Source of the DNA: Mucilaginibacter lappiensis | Lineage (GTDB): Bacteria > Bacteroidota > Bacteroidia > Sphingobacteriales > Sphingobacteriaceae | Direction: 5' to 3' | NCBI RefSeq assembly: GCF_900155965.1 | Contig: NZ_FTMG01000008.1 | Coordinates: 126,410 to 190,409, forward strand | Length of the DNA stretch: 64,000 nucleotides | Shown: positions 19,261 to 27,527 of the stretch, one piece after another | How the letters are laid out: every line of letters starts with the position of its first letter | Numbering within the stretch: position 1 is the stretch's first letter | The notes under the pieces: generated by a model | Seen by the model: only the letters and a program-made list of their open reading frames with translations | Databases searched by the model: none | Told to the model about the DNA's origin: nothing | Position numbers and translations under genes: made by a program

Positions 19261-20163
19261 TCACCCCGTGTTCTTCGCCGTAACCCGGTACTGCTCGGGT
19301 GAGGAACCAACATACTTTTTAAAAATGCGCGAAAAGTAATAAGGGTCTTCATATCCCAGGTTCATAGCTACCGCTTTTATTTTATGATCATGAGTGTAAA
19401 GCAGCTGACAAGCCTTTTGCATTTTTAAATGTATAAAGTAGTCGATAGGAGGCATGCCAGTAGCTTTCCGGAAGATGTTGGAAAAATGCGATACCGATAA
19501 GCTTTGCCGGGCAGCCATATCTTCCACGGTTAACTTCTGGCTGATATTACTGCGCATGTGGTTGATGGTTTTGGTAATGATATCACCATCATTCTCGTGA
19601 TTATTTTGCACGTGCCGCTGCGGAAACAAAAATATAGCTATCAAATGATGCAGGCAAAAAGCTGCATTGCACAGGTTTTCTATGCTGTAGCCCATTTCCA
19701 ATGTTTGATAGATGTTTTGCCATATCTCTATGGCCTTTTCATTAAAGGGTATTTGTATAGGACCTTTATGAATATTTAAGTTGAGTGATTGATTAAGGGC
19801 CTGAATATGATCGCTGGTATAATGCACCCAATAAATTGTCCAGGGATCGTCTTTGTCGGCCCAGTAGCGAATGTATTGATCAGTAGCTGGTATAATGATA
19901 AACTGGTTTGATGTTACCTCATAGCGTTTACTATCCAATATGTAATGTCCCTTTCCCTGCAGGCAGTAGATCAGGATATTATCCTCACAGCCCTTCCTGC
20001 GCTCGCGGTAATGTGCAGCGGCTTTCGGGAAATAACCTATATAAGTAATATAAATACGAAAAAGCTGGGGGTTCTTATCTTTCGCTTCCCGCAGTATCTT
20101 TTGCGGAATAGCCAAAAGCTTTTCTCCCATAAAGCCATCCCGTCTTTTGAAACTGCTGCTCAT
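19261..20163 (-). CDS. AraC-family transcriptional regulator
   Basis: 300 aa. The N-terminal half is a cupin-like effector domain (GKGHYILDSKRYEV, about 90-110). The C-terminal 100 residues are a double helix-turn-helix: MAARQSLSVSHFSNIFRKATG and then KAVAMNLGYEDPYYFSRIFKKYVG. It is divergent from the fucose dehydrogenase operon across a 334-bp region, which makes it the likely activator of that operon (inference from position); the effector could be fucose or a related sugar. Confidence 0.9.
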   Translation of the reverse strand: MSSSFKRRDGFMGEKLLAIPQKILREAKDKNPQLFRIYITYIGYFPKAAAHYRERRKGCEDNILIYCLQGKGHYILDSKRYEVTSNQFIIIPATDQYIRYWADKDDPWTIYWVHYTSDHIQALNQSLNLNIHKGPIQIPFNEKAIEIWQNIYQTLEMGYSIENLCNAAFCLHHLIAIFLFPQRHVQNNHENDGDIITKTINHMRSNISQKLTVEDMAARQSLSVSHFSNIFRKATGMPPIDYFIHLKMQKACQLLYTHDHKIKAVAMNLGYEDPYYFSRIFKKYVGSSPEQYRVTAKNTG

Positions 20164-20497
20164 GAATGTAATAATTGGTTTTGTAATTGAATATTACATC
20201 AACAAAGAATCTGTCCGTAATATATGATGCTATTATATATAAAACAATCGGCAAATACAATCATTTAAGGCGTATTGTAAACACCAGATAGTATTTTGCC
20301 AATATCCTTTACTTATCTACTGATATTTAGTTGAATAATCCATTAAGAAAACTGTTTTTCCTATTATAAACAATAATGCAAGGCTTTACTTTTGAATTGT
20401 TCTGTAAGCACCAATTTAACCATACTGTAAATGAATTTTAGGGAGATACCGCTACATCGTAGCCGATACAATTCCCTGACTTTAACTATAAAAATAT
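20164..20497. promoter_or_regulatory. Divergent regulatory region between the AraC gene and the fucose catabolic operon
   Basis: 334 bp, AT-rich. TACTTTTG at 20387-20394 fits the -7 TAnnTTTG word for the plus-strand operon, although the -33 box is only a T run near 20355. A 5-3-5 inverted repeat, GCTAC-ATC-GTAGC, lies at 20451-20463 in the presumed leader. AraC-type direct repeats could not be defined by eye. Confidence 0.35.
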
Positions 20498-21295
20498 ATG
20501 TTACTCAAAAACAAAGTAATTTTTTTGACAGGGGGCACCGAGGGGATTGGACTGGAATGCGCCAAAGTATATAGCGCTGCCGGGGCCCGGTTGAGCATCA
20601 TTACTAACAACGAGGCGAGTATTGAACTAGCAAAAGCGAAACTTCCCAAAAGCGAAATATTGTTTATAAACGCTGATGTATCAGTAGCCGCCGACATGCA
20701 GCAGGCCATTACTGAAACTGTAGACCATTTTGGTAGTCTTGACGTGATCCATAATAACGCCGGTATCTCAAACCCCTCAAAAGCGATACACGAAACTACT
20801 GCCGAAGAGTGGGATAAAGTATTTGACATTAATGTGAAAGGCATTTTTAACACTACCCGGTTTGGTATTGATGAGCTCAGAAAAACAAAGGGAAATATAT
20901 TGAATACAAGCAGCCTTGTTGGAGAGATAGGACAGGAGATCCACGCGGCATATAGCGCCACCAAAGGTGCTGTTAATGCGCTTACCAAATCAATGGCGCT
21001 TGATTACGCGCCTTATGGTATCCGGGTGAATGCCGTTGCCCCGGCAGGTGTATGGACACCTATGCTGCGCAGCTGGAGCCAGCAGCAACCCGATCCGCTG
21101 ACTATTGAAAATTATCTGGATGGCATACACGCTTTGGGCTATTGCCCCGAAGGTGATGTAGTGGCTGATGCCTGCTTGTTCCTGGTATCTGAGCAAGCCC
21201 GTTTTATTACAGGCTGTATTTTACCGGTAAGCGGCGGTGCCGAATTGGGCTATCGTAGTGTTATCAACCCATTAAACCAATTAAATCAGAGCTAA
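20498..21295 (+). CDS. SDR-family L-fucose dehydrogenase (probable)
   Basis: 265 aa Rossmann-fold oxidoreductase with TGGTEGIG at 11-18, NNAG near residue 87, catalytic Ser in NTSSLVG, and YSATK with the catalytic Tyr/Lys. The C-terminal PVSGGAELGY and the loop VWTPMLRSW..QQPDP resemble the 17beta-HSD14-type L-fucose dehydrogenases more than FabG. The next gene, 4 bp downstream, is L-fuconate dehydratase, so oxidation of L-fucose to the lactone is the best fit. The alternative is 2-keto-3-deoxy-L-fuconate dehydrogenase, also an SDR of the same pathway. SDR membership is certain; substrate confidence is about 0.7. Confidence 0.85.
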   Translation: MLLKNKVIFLTGGTEGIGLECAKVYSAAGARLSIITNNEASIELAKAKLPKSEILFINADVSVAADMQQAITETVDHFGSLDVIHNNAGISNPSKAIHETTAEEWDKVFDINVKGIFNTTRFGIDELRKTKGNILNTSSLVGEIGQEIHAAYSATKGAVNALTKSMALDYAPYGIRVNAVAPAGVWTPMLRSWSQQQPDPLTIENYLDGIHALGYCPEGDVVADACLFLVSEQARFITGCILPVSGGAELGYRSVINPLNQLNQS

Positions 21296-21299
21296 ATAC

Positions 21300-22535
21300 A
21301 TGATAAAGAATATTGAAGTTGACGACGTACGCTACGCCCTTGATGGCAGCGCCGGAAGTGATGCCATACATACCAATCCTGTTTACTCCTACGCGGTAAC
21401 CCGTTTATTTGATGATAGCGGACTAACAGGCACAGGTTTTGCCTTTACTCTGGGTGAGGGAAACGACCTGGTTTGCAAAGCAGCCCATTATTATGCCGGC
21501 AAACTGGTGGGTAAGGATATTGAAGAAACCATGGCCGATTTTGGCCGCTTGTTTAATCAGCTTTCGAATGATCAGCAATTCAGATGGTTGGGGCCGCATA
21601 AGGGTGTGGTGCACCTGGCGCTGGCTTCGGTTACTAACGCCTGTTATGATCTTTGGGCCAAAAAGAGGGGTGTTCCGCTATGGAAATTATTGAATGATCT
21701 TTCGCCCGAACAAATTGTGGCTACACTTGATCTTTCGTACCTCGAAGACGAACTAACCCACGCGCAGGCTATCCAAATGCTGACGGATCAAAGATCAACC
21801 AGTCATCAGCGGGAAAATATTTTGCAAACCGGCTATCCGGGTTATGACACTTCTATCGGCTGGTTCAATTACTCCGACGAAAAAGTGCGCGAAAACTGCA
21901 AGAAAGCGCTGGAAGAAGGTTTCACGGCCATGAAACTTAAAGTAGGTTCTGTCGATCCGGAAAGGGATATCCGCCGGGCGCATATTGTACGTGAGATAGC
22001 CGGGGATAACGTGAAAGTTATGTTGGATGCTAACCAGCAATGGAACCTGCCGCAGGCTATATCTATCTGTAATAAATTCAAAAGCATGAACCCTTATTGG
22101 ATAGAGGAGCCTACTCATCCGGATGATGTGCTGGCCCATAAAACACTGGCCAACGCCGTAGCCCCGGTAAAACTGGCTTTGGGCGAGCATGTACCCAATA
22201 AGATCATCTTTAAAAATTACCTGCAAACCGGCTGCGCCTCCTTTATCCAGGTGGATGCTGTGCGGGTAGGCGGGGTAAGCGAATTTATTACGGTAAGTCT
22301 GTTATGTAAAAAATACGGCGTACCGGTAGTGCCACACGTAGGCGACATGGGGCAGCTGCATCAGCACCTGGTATTGTTCAACCATATTTCGATGGGTCAC
22401 GAGGCTTTGTTTTTAGAACATATACCGCATTTACAGCAGCATTTTGTAAACCCGGTACATATCAGCAATGGTGTATACATCACCCCTCAGGAACCCGGCA
22501 GTAGTTGTGACTTGATAGCGTTAAGTCAAAAGTAA
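21300..22535 (+). CDS. fucD: L-fuconate dehydratase (enolase superfamily)
   Basis: 411 aa. Converts L-fuconate to 2-keto-3-deoxy-L-fuconate. It matches the Xanthomonas FucD / human ENOSF1 group end to end: DVRYALDGSAGSDAIH at the start, RWLGPHKGVVHLALASV, the catalytic Lys in MKLKVGS, metal ligands in LDANQQW, WIEEPT and LGEH, then QVDAVRVGG and the His of VPHVGDMGQ. Four bases separate it from the SDR stop, so the two are translated from one message. The lactonase and the keto-deoxy-fuconate enzymes that complete the pathway are not in this window. Confidence 0.9.
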   Translation: MIKNIEVDDVRYALDGSAGSDAIHTNPVYSYAVTRLFDDSGLTGTGFAFTLGEGNDLVCKAAHYYAGKLVGKDIEETMADFGRLFNQLSNDQQFRWLGPHKGVVHLALASVTNACYDLWAKKRGVPLWKLLNDLSPEQIVATLDLSYLEDELTHAQAIQMLTDQRSTSHQRENILQTGYPGYDTSIGWFNYSDEKVRENCKKALEEGFTAMKLKVGSVDPERDIRRAHIVREIAGDNVKVMLDANQQWNLPQAISICNKFKSMNPYWIEEPTHPDDVLAHKTLANAVAPVKLALGEHVPNKIIFKNYLQTGCASFIQVDAVRVGGVSEFITVSLLCKKYGVPVVPHVGDMGQLHQHLVLFNHISMGHEALFLEHIPHLQQHFVNPVHISNGVYITPQEPGSSCDLIALSQK

Positions 22536-22622
22536 AAATTCAAAATATAAGTATAACGGGAAGATTGATAAAGCAACAAAAGTTTGTCTTAATTCTTATC
22601 TCTTGATTCTAAACAAAAAACC

Positions 22623-24278
22623 ATGATCCATACGCCCGATTTAATCATCAGTGCCTTATACATCGCCTTTATTTTTGTCATAGGGCTATGGTCGGGTATC
22701 CGTCATCAGCGTAAAACCAGGAATAATAATAACGAGGCGGGAGAGTACTTTTTAGCCGGGAAAAAACTGCGCTGGCCCATGATCGGGTTAGCCTTGTTCG
22801 CCACCAATATATCCTGCGTGCATTTGGTGAGCCTGGCGCAAAGCGGTTTTGATAAGGGCTTGCTCAATGGCGATTTTGAATGGATGGCGGCTTTTACGCT
22901 CATCTTGCTGGCCTTGTTCTTCGCCCCGTTCTATATTAAATCCGGTGTGGCTACACTGCCCGATTTTTTGGAGAAAAGGTATGATCGTGCAAGTCGCGAT
23001 TGGCTGGCTATCATATCAGTGGTATCTGCGGTGCTTATTCATATCGCGTTTTCCTTACTGGCCGGTGGGGTGGTACTACATACGCTGTTTGGCGTTGATA
23101 CGTATACCAGCGTGATCGTTATCTCTATCATTACTACTATTTATACCATTGTTGGCGGTTTAACTGCAGTGGTGGTGACCGAATCTATCCAAACCCTGGT
23201 GTTGTTGGGTGGCGCTATCATCATGAGTGTTGCTGCCTACAACAAAATGGGTGGCTGGGAACCTATGGTTGATGTATTAAAACATACCGGCGAAATGAAC
23301 AAACTCTCCATGCTGCGCCCGCACGGTGATCCGAGCGGTATGCCCTGGTACGCCGTATTTTTGGGCTACCCGGTATTAGGGATCTGGTATTGGTGTGCCG
23401 ATCAAACCATTGTGCAGCGTGTGCTGGGTGCTAAGGACGAGAACCATGCCCGCGTAGGGCCTTTATTTTGTGGTTTTATAAAAATACTACCCGTTTTTAT
23501 TTTTGTGATGCCCGGCCTGTTTGCCTATACGCTGGCACAAAGCGGTCACCTGGATATTTCGGCATTAAAATCGGTTGTTGGCGGGAAAGAGGTGGTTGAT
23601 AGTAAAGGCATCTACACCCTCATGATCACACAGTTGATACCGCAAGGCTTGATAGGCGTACTGGTTGCCGCCCTGTTATCGGGTTTAATGAGCCAGATCT
23701 CGGGCGCGTTAAATTCTATATCCACCATTGTAAGTTATGATATTTATAAACGCTATAAACCCAATGCACAGGATGCCGGGCTGGTAAAAGTGGGCAAAAT
23801 AGCCGCCGGGGTATCGCTGGTTTTGTCGCTGGCTCTGTTACCCTTGCTTAACCGGTACGGCAGTATTTTCGATGGGTTGAATGATATTATAGCGCACATA
23901 GCTCCACCCATAACCTGCGTGTTCTTATTAGGTGTTTTTTGGAAAAAGGCATCGGCAGTATCAGCCAAATATACCTTGTGGATAGGTTCGGCTATTGGCG
24001 TGATCGTATTTGCCATGAATAAGTTGTTCCCGGATACGGTAATAGGGCAGGTACCCTTTATGATGATGGCTTTTTACCTGTTTGTGATGTGTGTATTGAT
24101 ACAGGTAACGCTATCCTATGCCTACCCGGTAATACACACTAAAGAAAGTTCAGCACTCTACTGGCGATCGCCCTGGGAACCTCTGCGCGGTCCTGCATGG
24201 CGTGGTTTAGGGAATTACAAAGTGCTCTCGGTATTACTGGTAGTAATCATGGTGGTGCTTTTTTACATTTTTAGATAA
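22623..24278 (+). CDS. Sodium/solute symporter (SSS/SGLT family), probable fucose importer
   Basis: 551 aa with about 14 hydrophobic segments. SGLT-type features: EYFLAGKKLRWPMIGLALFA near residue 42 (core of TM1 with the broken helix), ATLPDFLEKRYD, YTIVGGLTAVVVTESIQ, WYWCADQTIVQRVLGAK, and the TM8 region LMSQISGALNSISTIVSYDIY with Ser residues at the likely Na site. It lies between fuconate dehydratase (87 bp) and the mutarotase (5 bp), so inner-membrane uptake of fucose is the natural reading. The family assignment is certain; the sugar is inferred. Confidence 0.9.
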   Translation: MIHTPDLIISALYIAFIFVIGLWSGIRHQRKTRNNNNEAGEYFLAGKKLRWPMIGLALFATNISCVHLVSLAQSGFDKGLLNGDFEWMAAFTLILLALFFAPFYIKSGVATLPDFLEKRYDRASRDWLAIISVVSAVLIHIAFSLLAGGVVLHTLFGVDTYTSVIVISIITTIYTIVGGLTAVVVTESIQTLVLLGGAIIMSVAAYNKMGGWEPMVDVLKHTGEMNKLSMLRPHGDPSGMPWYAVFLGYPVLGIWYWCADQTIVQRVLGAKDENHARVGPLFCGFIKILPVFIFVMPGLFAYTLAQSGHLDISALKSVVGGKEVVDSKGIYTLMITQLIPQGLIGVLVAALLSGLMSQISGALNSISTIVSYDIYKRYKPNAQDAGLVKVGKIAAGVSLVLSLALLPLLNRYGSIFDGLNDIIAHIAPPITCVFLLGVFWKKASAVSAKYTLWIGSAIGVIVFAMNKLFPDTVIGQVPFMMMAFYLFVMCVLIQVTLSYAYPVIHTKESSALYWRSPWEPLRGPAWRGLGNYKVLSVLLVVIMVVLFYIFR

Positions 24279-24289
24279 CTAGTATGTAT

Positions 24290-24721
24290 ATGAAAAAACT
24301 CTCAATAGCGATCCTCTGCCTGCTGGCTTTCACCGGATGTAACCAGCAGCAAGCGCAACAAGCAGCCACCGATACGGTTAAAGTAAAACGCTTTGGTATG
24401 GTCACCGGCTTAAAACCCGAAAAGTTGGCGTACTACAAAAAACTGCACGCTGCGGCCTGGCCGGGGGTATTAAAAAAAATCAGGGAGTGCAACATCCGTA
24501 ACTATTCCATCTACATTCAAAAAATCGAGGGCAAGTATTTCCTGTTCAGCTATTTTGAATATGTGGGGGCCGATTTTGACAAAGACATGGCCCTGATGGC
24601 TGCCGATACCACCACACAACGCTGGTGGAAGGAAACCAATCCCACACAAAATCCATTACCTGAGGCAGCGGCCCAGCAAAAAATATGGCAAAATATGGAA
24701 GAGGTTTTTCATACCGATTGA
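24290..24721 (+). CDS. L-rhamnose mutarotase-family lipoprotein
   Basis: 143 aa. The frame also has an ATG at 24284, but MKKLSIAILCLLAFTGC from 24290 is a normal lipoprotein signal with Cys17. The rest is the RhaM/YiiL fold (DUF718): RFGMVTGLKPEKLAYYKKLHAAAWPGVL with a catalytic-type His, IRNYSIYIQKI, YLFSYFEYVGADF and an RWWKETNP motif near the end. Members interconvert anomers of 6-deoxy sugars. Beside fucose genes it probably acts on fucose. A mutarotase carried on a lipoprotein is odd, since the characterised enzymes are cytoplasmic. Confidence 0.85.
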   Translation: MKKLSIAILCLLAFTGCNQQQAQQAATDTVKVKRFGMVTGLKPEKLAYYKKLHAAAWPGVLKKIRECNIRNYSIYIQKIEGKYFLFSYFEYVGADFDKDMALMAADTTTQRWWKETNPTQNPLPEAAAQQKIWQNMEEVFHTD

Positions 24722-24735
24722 TCAGGCTAATGAGT

Positions 24736-24784
24736 AATTGTAACAATTATCATTTGTGTTTAAATTAAAACTGTAAGTATTACA
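24736..24784. promoter_or_regulatory. Two small operator-like palindromes upstream of the GH95 gene
   Basis: AATTGT-A-ACAATT at 24736-24748 and TGTAA-GTA-TTACA at 24772-24784 are perfect inverted repeats in the 178-bp gap before the GH95 gene. Their spacing (about 36 bp centre to centre) and position suit regulator binding. No regulator can be assigned. Confidence 0.3.
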
Positions 24785-24899
24785 TTTAATTTATATTTTT
24801 AGCCACGATTGCTGCATCCAGGTGCTTTTGGAGATAGAATACGGTATGAATATCCGGAGCAAGCAATAAAACCAATTAAACACAAAATTTTTGTTTCTG

Positions 24900-27182
24900 A
24901 TGATTAAAAAGATTGCTTGCTTTTCGCTTTTTTTAACGCAAACCGTATGGGTGTTTACCGCAGGAGCCCAACAGGTAAACCCGGGCCTGCATCAAAAAAG
25001 TTTAACGGTTTGGGATGATAAACCCGCCAAAACCTGGATGACCGAAGCTTATCCCATAGGTAATGGCCGCATGGGTGGTATGGTTTTCGGCGGACTTGCC
25101 CAGGAGCATATCCAGTTTAACGAGATCAGCCTGTGGACAGGCGACGAAAATGAAACCGGCGCTTACCAGGCCTTCGGCGATCTGTATATTGATTTTAAAG
25201 GTAAAGATTCCACCCAAAAAATACCGGCAAATTATCGCCGCCAACTGGATATTAGTAAAGCGGTACAGCAGATCAGTTATACCGATGGCGGCGTAGCTTA
25301 CCAACGCGAGTATTTTTGCAGTTTTCCCGGTAAGGTGATGGTACTGCATTTTACTGCTGATAAAAAGGGTGCCTATTCGGTCACTATTAAATTAAAAGAT
25401 GCCCATAACTCGGTGGTTACTGCTAATGGTACCACATTGCAAATTACCGGCAAGTTAGATAATGGCCTGGCCTATGACGGCGAGGTAACTATTAAAACAG
25501 AAGGTGGTTCTATCCAAGCGGAACCGGATGGTAAAGGTGGATCGCAATTGGTGATCAGTAAAGCCGATGGTTTTACCATATTACTGGCAGCGGCTACCGA
25601 TTATAGTAACAAACGCGACCAGCACTGGCGCGGCGAAGCTCCTGGCATTAAAGTAAAACAGGCACTTTCGGCGGCTCAGGGTAAAACCTTCGCGCAATTA
25701 TTAACAGCCCATTTGCAGGATTACCAAGCTTTATTTGGCCGGGTAGCTATTAACCTGGGCAATACCCCGGCAGAGCAGGCTGCTTTACCAACCTACAAAC
25801 GCCTGATGGCTTATAAAACCAAGGGCGATCCACAATTAGAAGCTTTATTATATCAATATGGTAGGTATTTGCTCATCAGTTCATCACGTGAAGGCGGGTT
25901 GCCTGCTAACCTGCAAGGTTTATGGAACGAAAGCAATAACCCACCATGGCGCAGTGATTATCACTCCAACATCAATATCCAGATGAACTACTGGCTGGCC
26001 GAGCCTACCAATCTTTGGGAATGTTATGTTCCATACATTGATTATATCAATAGCATGCGCGAGGTGAAAAAAGAAAGCACCCGTAAGCAATATCCCGGCG
26101 TTCGCGGCTGGACGGTAAAAACTGAGAACAATATTTATGGCGGTTCCAGCTTTTTGTGGAACACCCCCGGCAGCGCCTGGTATATGCAGGGTATTTGGGA
26201 GCCTTATGCCTTTGCGCTGGACAAAACCTATCTTAAAAACTTTGCCTATCCCATTTTGAAAGAAGTAGTGGAGTTTTGGGACGATCACCTGAAACGCCGT
26301 CCCGATGGAACGCTGGTATCTCCGCTGGGCTGGTCGCCCGAGCATGGGCCTACCGAGGATGGCGTAACCTACGATCAGGAAATAGTATATGACCTGTTTA
26401 CCAATTATATTGAAGCTGCCGATGCTTTGGGTATAGATAAAGCATACCGCGACCATGTTGCCGATATGCGGGAGCATCTGCTGTTGCCCAAGATTGGTAA
26501 ATGGGGACAACTACAGGAATGGGAAACCGACCGCGATGATCCTAAAGATACCCACCGACACTCTTCAAATCTGTTTGGCCTGCATCCGGGCAGAAGGATT
26601 AGTCCCCTGAAAACACCGGAGTTAGCCAAGGCTGCAAAAGTAAGCTTACTGGCCCGTGGCGATGTGTCAACAGGCTGGTCGATGGCATGGAAAATAAATT
26701 TCTGGGCACGCTTGCTGGATGGTAACCATGCCTATACTATTCTAAATAATTTTATAACACTGGTTGGTGGCTCAGGAGTTAACTACAATGAAGGCGGCGG
26801 TTTATATGCCAACCTTTTCTGCGCCCATCCGCCATTCCAGATCGATGGAAACTTTGGTTATACAGCTGGGGTAACCGAAATGCTGCTGCAAAGCCAAACC
26901 GGCGAACTGCAATTACTACCCGCATTACCAAAAGCATGGCTAACAGGCAGCGTACAGGGTCTGCGTGCCCGCGGCGATTTTGAGATTGTGAACATGGAAT
27001 GGAAAGACGGCAAAATTGTTAAGCTATCTATTAAATCATTAGCTGGTGGTGAGTGTAAGCTGCAAAGTCCTAATGGTTTAAAAACTGCTGCACAGGTTTC
27101 AAAAACCGATGGAGCAGGTAATGATGTGGCTTATAGCTTTAAAACACAGGTGGGTAAGGTTTATGATTTTGTGGGGAATTGA
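24900..27182 (+). CDS. GH95 alpha-L-fucosidase-family enzyme (copy 1), secreted
   Basis: 760 aa. The open frame begins at a TTG (24891), but the ATG at 24900 starts the signal peptide (MIKKIACFSLFLTQTVWVF..GAQQ). Domains: N-terminal beta-sandwich (about 30-270), linker, then the (alpha/alpha)6 catalytic barrel. Key positions by family pattern: HSNINIQMNYW holds the two Asn that activate water in characterised GH95 enzymes, LGWSPEHGP holds the general acid Glu, and PPFQIDGNFGYTAG holds the conserved Asp. Inverting alpha-1,2-fucosidase is the main activity in the family; alpha-L-galactosidases also exist. It shares under half its sequence by eye with the second GH95 at 30785. Confidence 0.93.
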   Translation: MIKKIACFSLFLTQTVWVFTAGAQQVNPGLHQKSLTVWDDKPAKTWMTEAYPIGNGRMGGMVFGGLAQEHIQFNEISLWTGDENETGAYQAFGDLYIDFKGKDSTQKIPANYRRQLDISKAVQQISYTDGGVAYQREYFCSFPGKVMVLHFTADKKGAYSVTIKLKDAHNSVVTANGTTLQITGKLDNGLAYDGEVTIKTEGGSIQAEPDGKGGSQLVISKADGFTILLAAATDYSNKRDQHWRGEAPGIKVKQALSAAQGKTFAQLLTAHLQDYQALFGRVAINLGNTPAEQAALPTYKRLMAYKTKGDPQLEALLYQYGRYLLISSSREGGLPANLQGLWNESNNPPWRSDYHSNINIQMNYWLAEPTNLWECYVPYIDYINSMREVKKESTRKQYPGVRGWTVKTENNIYGGSSFLWNTPGSAWYMQGIWEPYAFALDKTYLKNFAYPILKEVVEFWDDHLKRRPDGTLVSPLGWSPEHGPTEDGVTYDQEIVYDLFTNYIEAADALGIDKAYRDHVADMREHLLLPKIGKWGQLQEWETDRDDPKDTHRHSSNLFGLHPGRRISPLKTPELAKAAKVSLLARGDVSTGWSMAWKINFWARLLDGNHAYTILNNFITLVGGSGVNYNEGGGLYANLFCAHPPFQIDGNFGYTAGVTEMLLQSQTGELQLLPALPKAWLTGSVQGLRARGDFEIVNMEWKDGKIVKLSIKSLAGGECKLQSPNGLKTAAQVSKTDGAGNDVAYSFKTQVGKVYDFVGN

Positions 27183-27527
27183 TAACGCCGCAGAATCGAC
27201 TCGCCAACGATGAATATTAAAAATAGCGTCATTGCGAGGTACGAAGCAAAGAGCCCCCTCTAAATCTCCCCCTGAAGGGAAGGCTTTTGGAAATGTTTTA
27301 AAGCCCTCCCTTCCGGGGAGGGTTGGGTGGGGCTCTTTGTTTCGTACCTCGCAATGACGTGGTGGGGAAAGAAGCGCAGACGGGAGAGTCGTCTACGCAA
27401 TAGCATTTCAAGGGGGATTGTCCATCTACTTCAAAGATTTATCCATTTTTTGAGATATAATTAGCCAATACATTTACCAAACCAGTAAGAAGCCTTCCGG
27501 CGAAACCATTATAACAGAATACCAGGC
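27183..27527. other. Intergenic region dominated by a nested palindromic repeat
   Basis: 345 bp between GH95 copy 1 and the esterase gene. The middle 123 bp are the palindromic element at 27237-27359. After it comes AT-rich sequence with TATAATTAG near 27461, a possible -7 element for the esterase-GH29-GH95 operon. No gene is supported. Confidence 0.45.
27237..27359. repeat. Nested palindromic element, CGTCATTGCGAGG type
   Basis: The outer arms are 31 bp (27237-27267 and 27329-27359) and match with one mismatch. They start CGTCATTGCGAGGTACGAAG and end in GAGCCCC. Inside lies a second, imperfect palindrome (CTCCCCCTGAAGGGAAGG against CCCTCCCTTCCGGGGAGG). The same outer arm starts the element at 37621. 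Confidence 0.75.

Noticed and set aside
25920..26510. 196-codon open frame on the minus strand
   Set aside because: Antisense to the GH95 catalytic domain; a shadow of a strongly coding plus strand.
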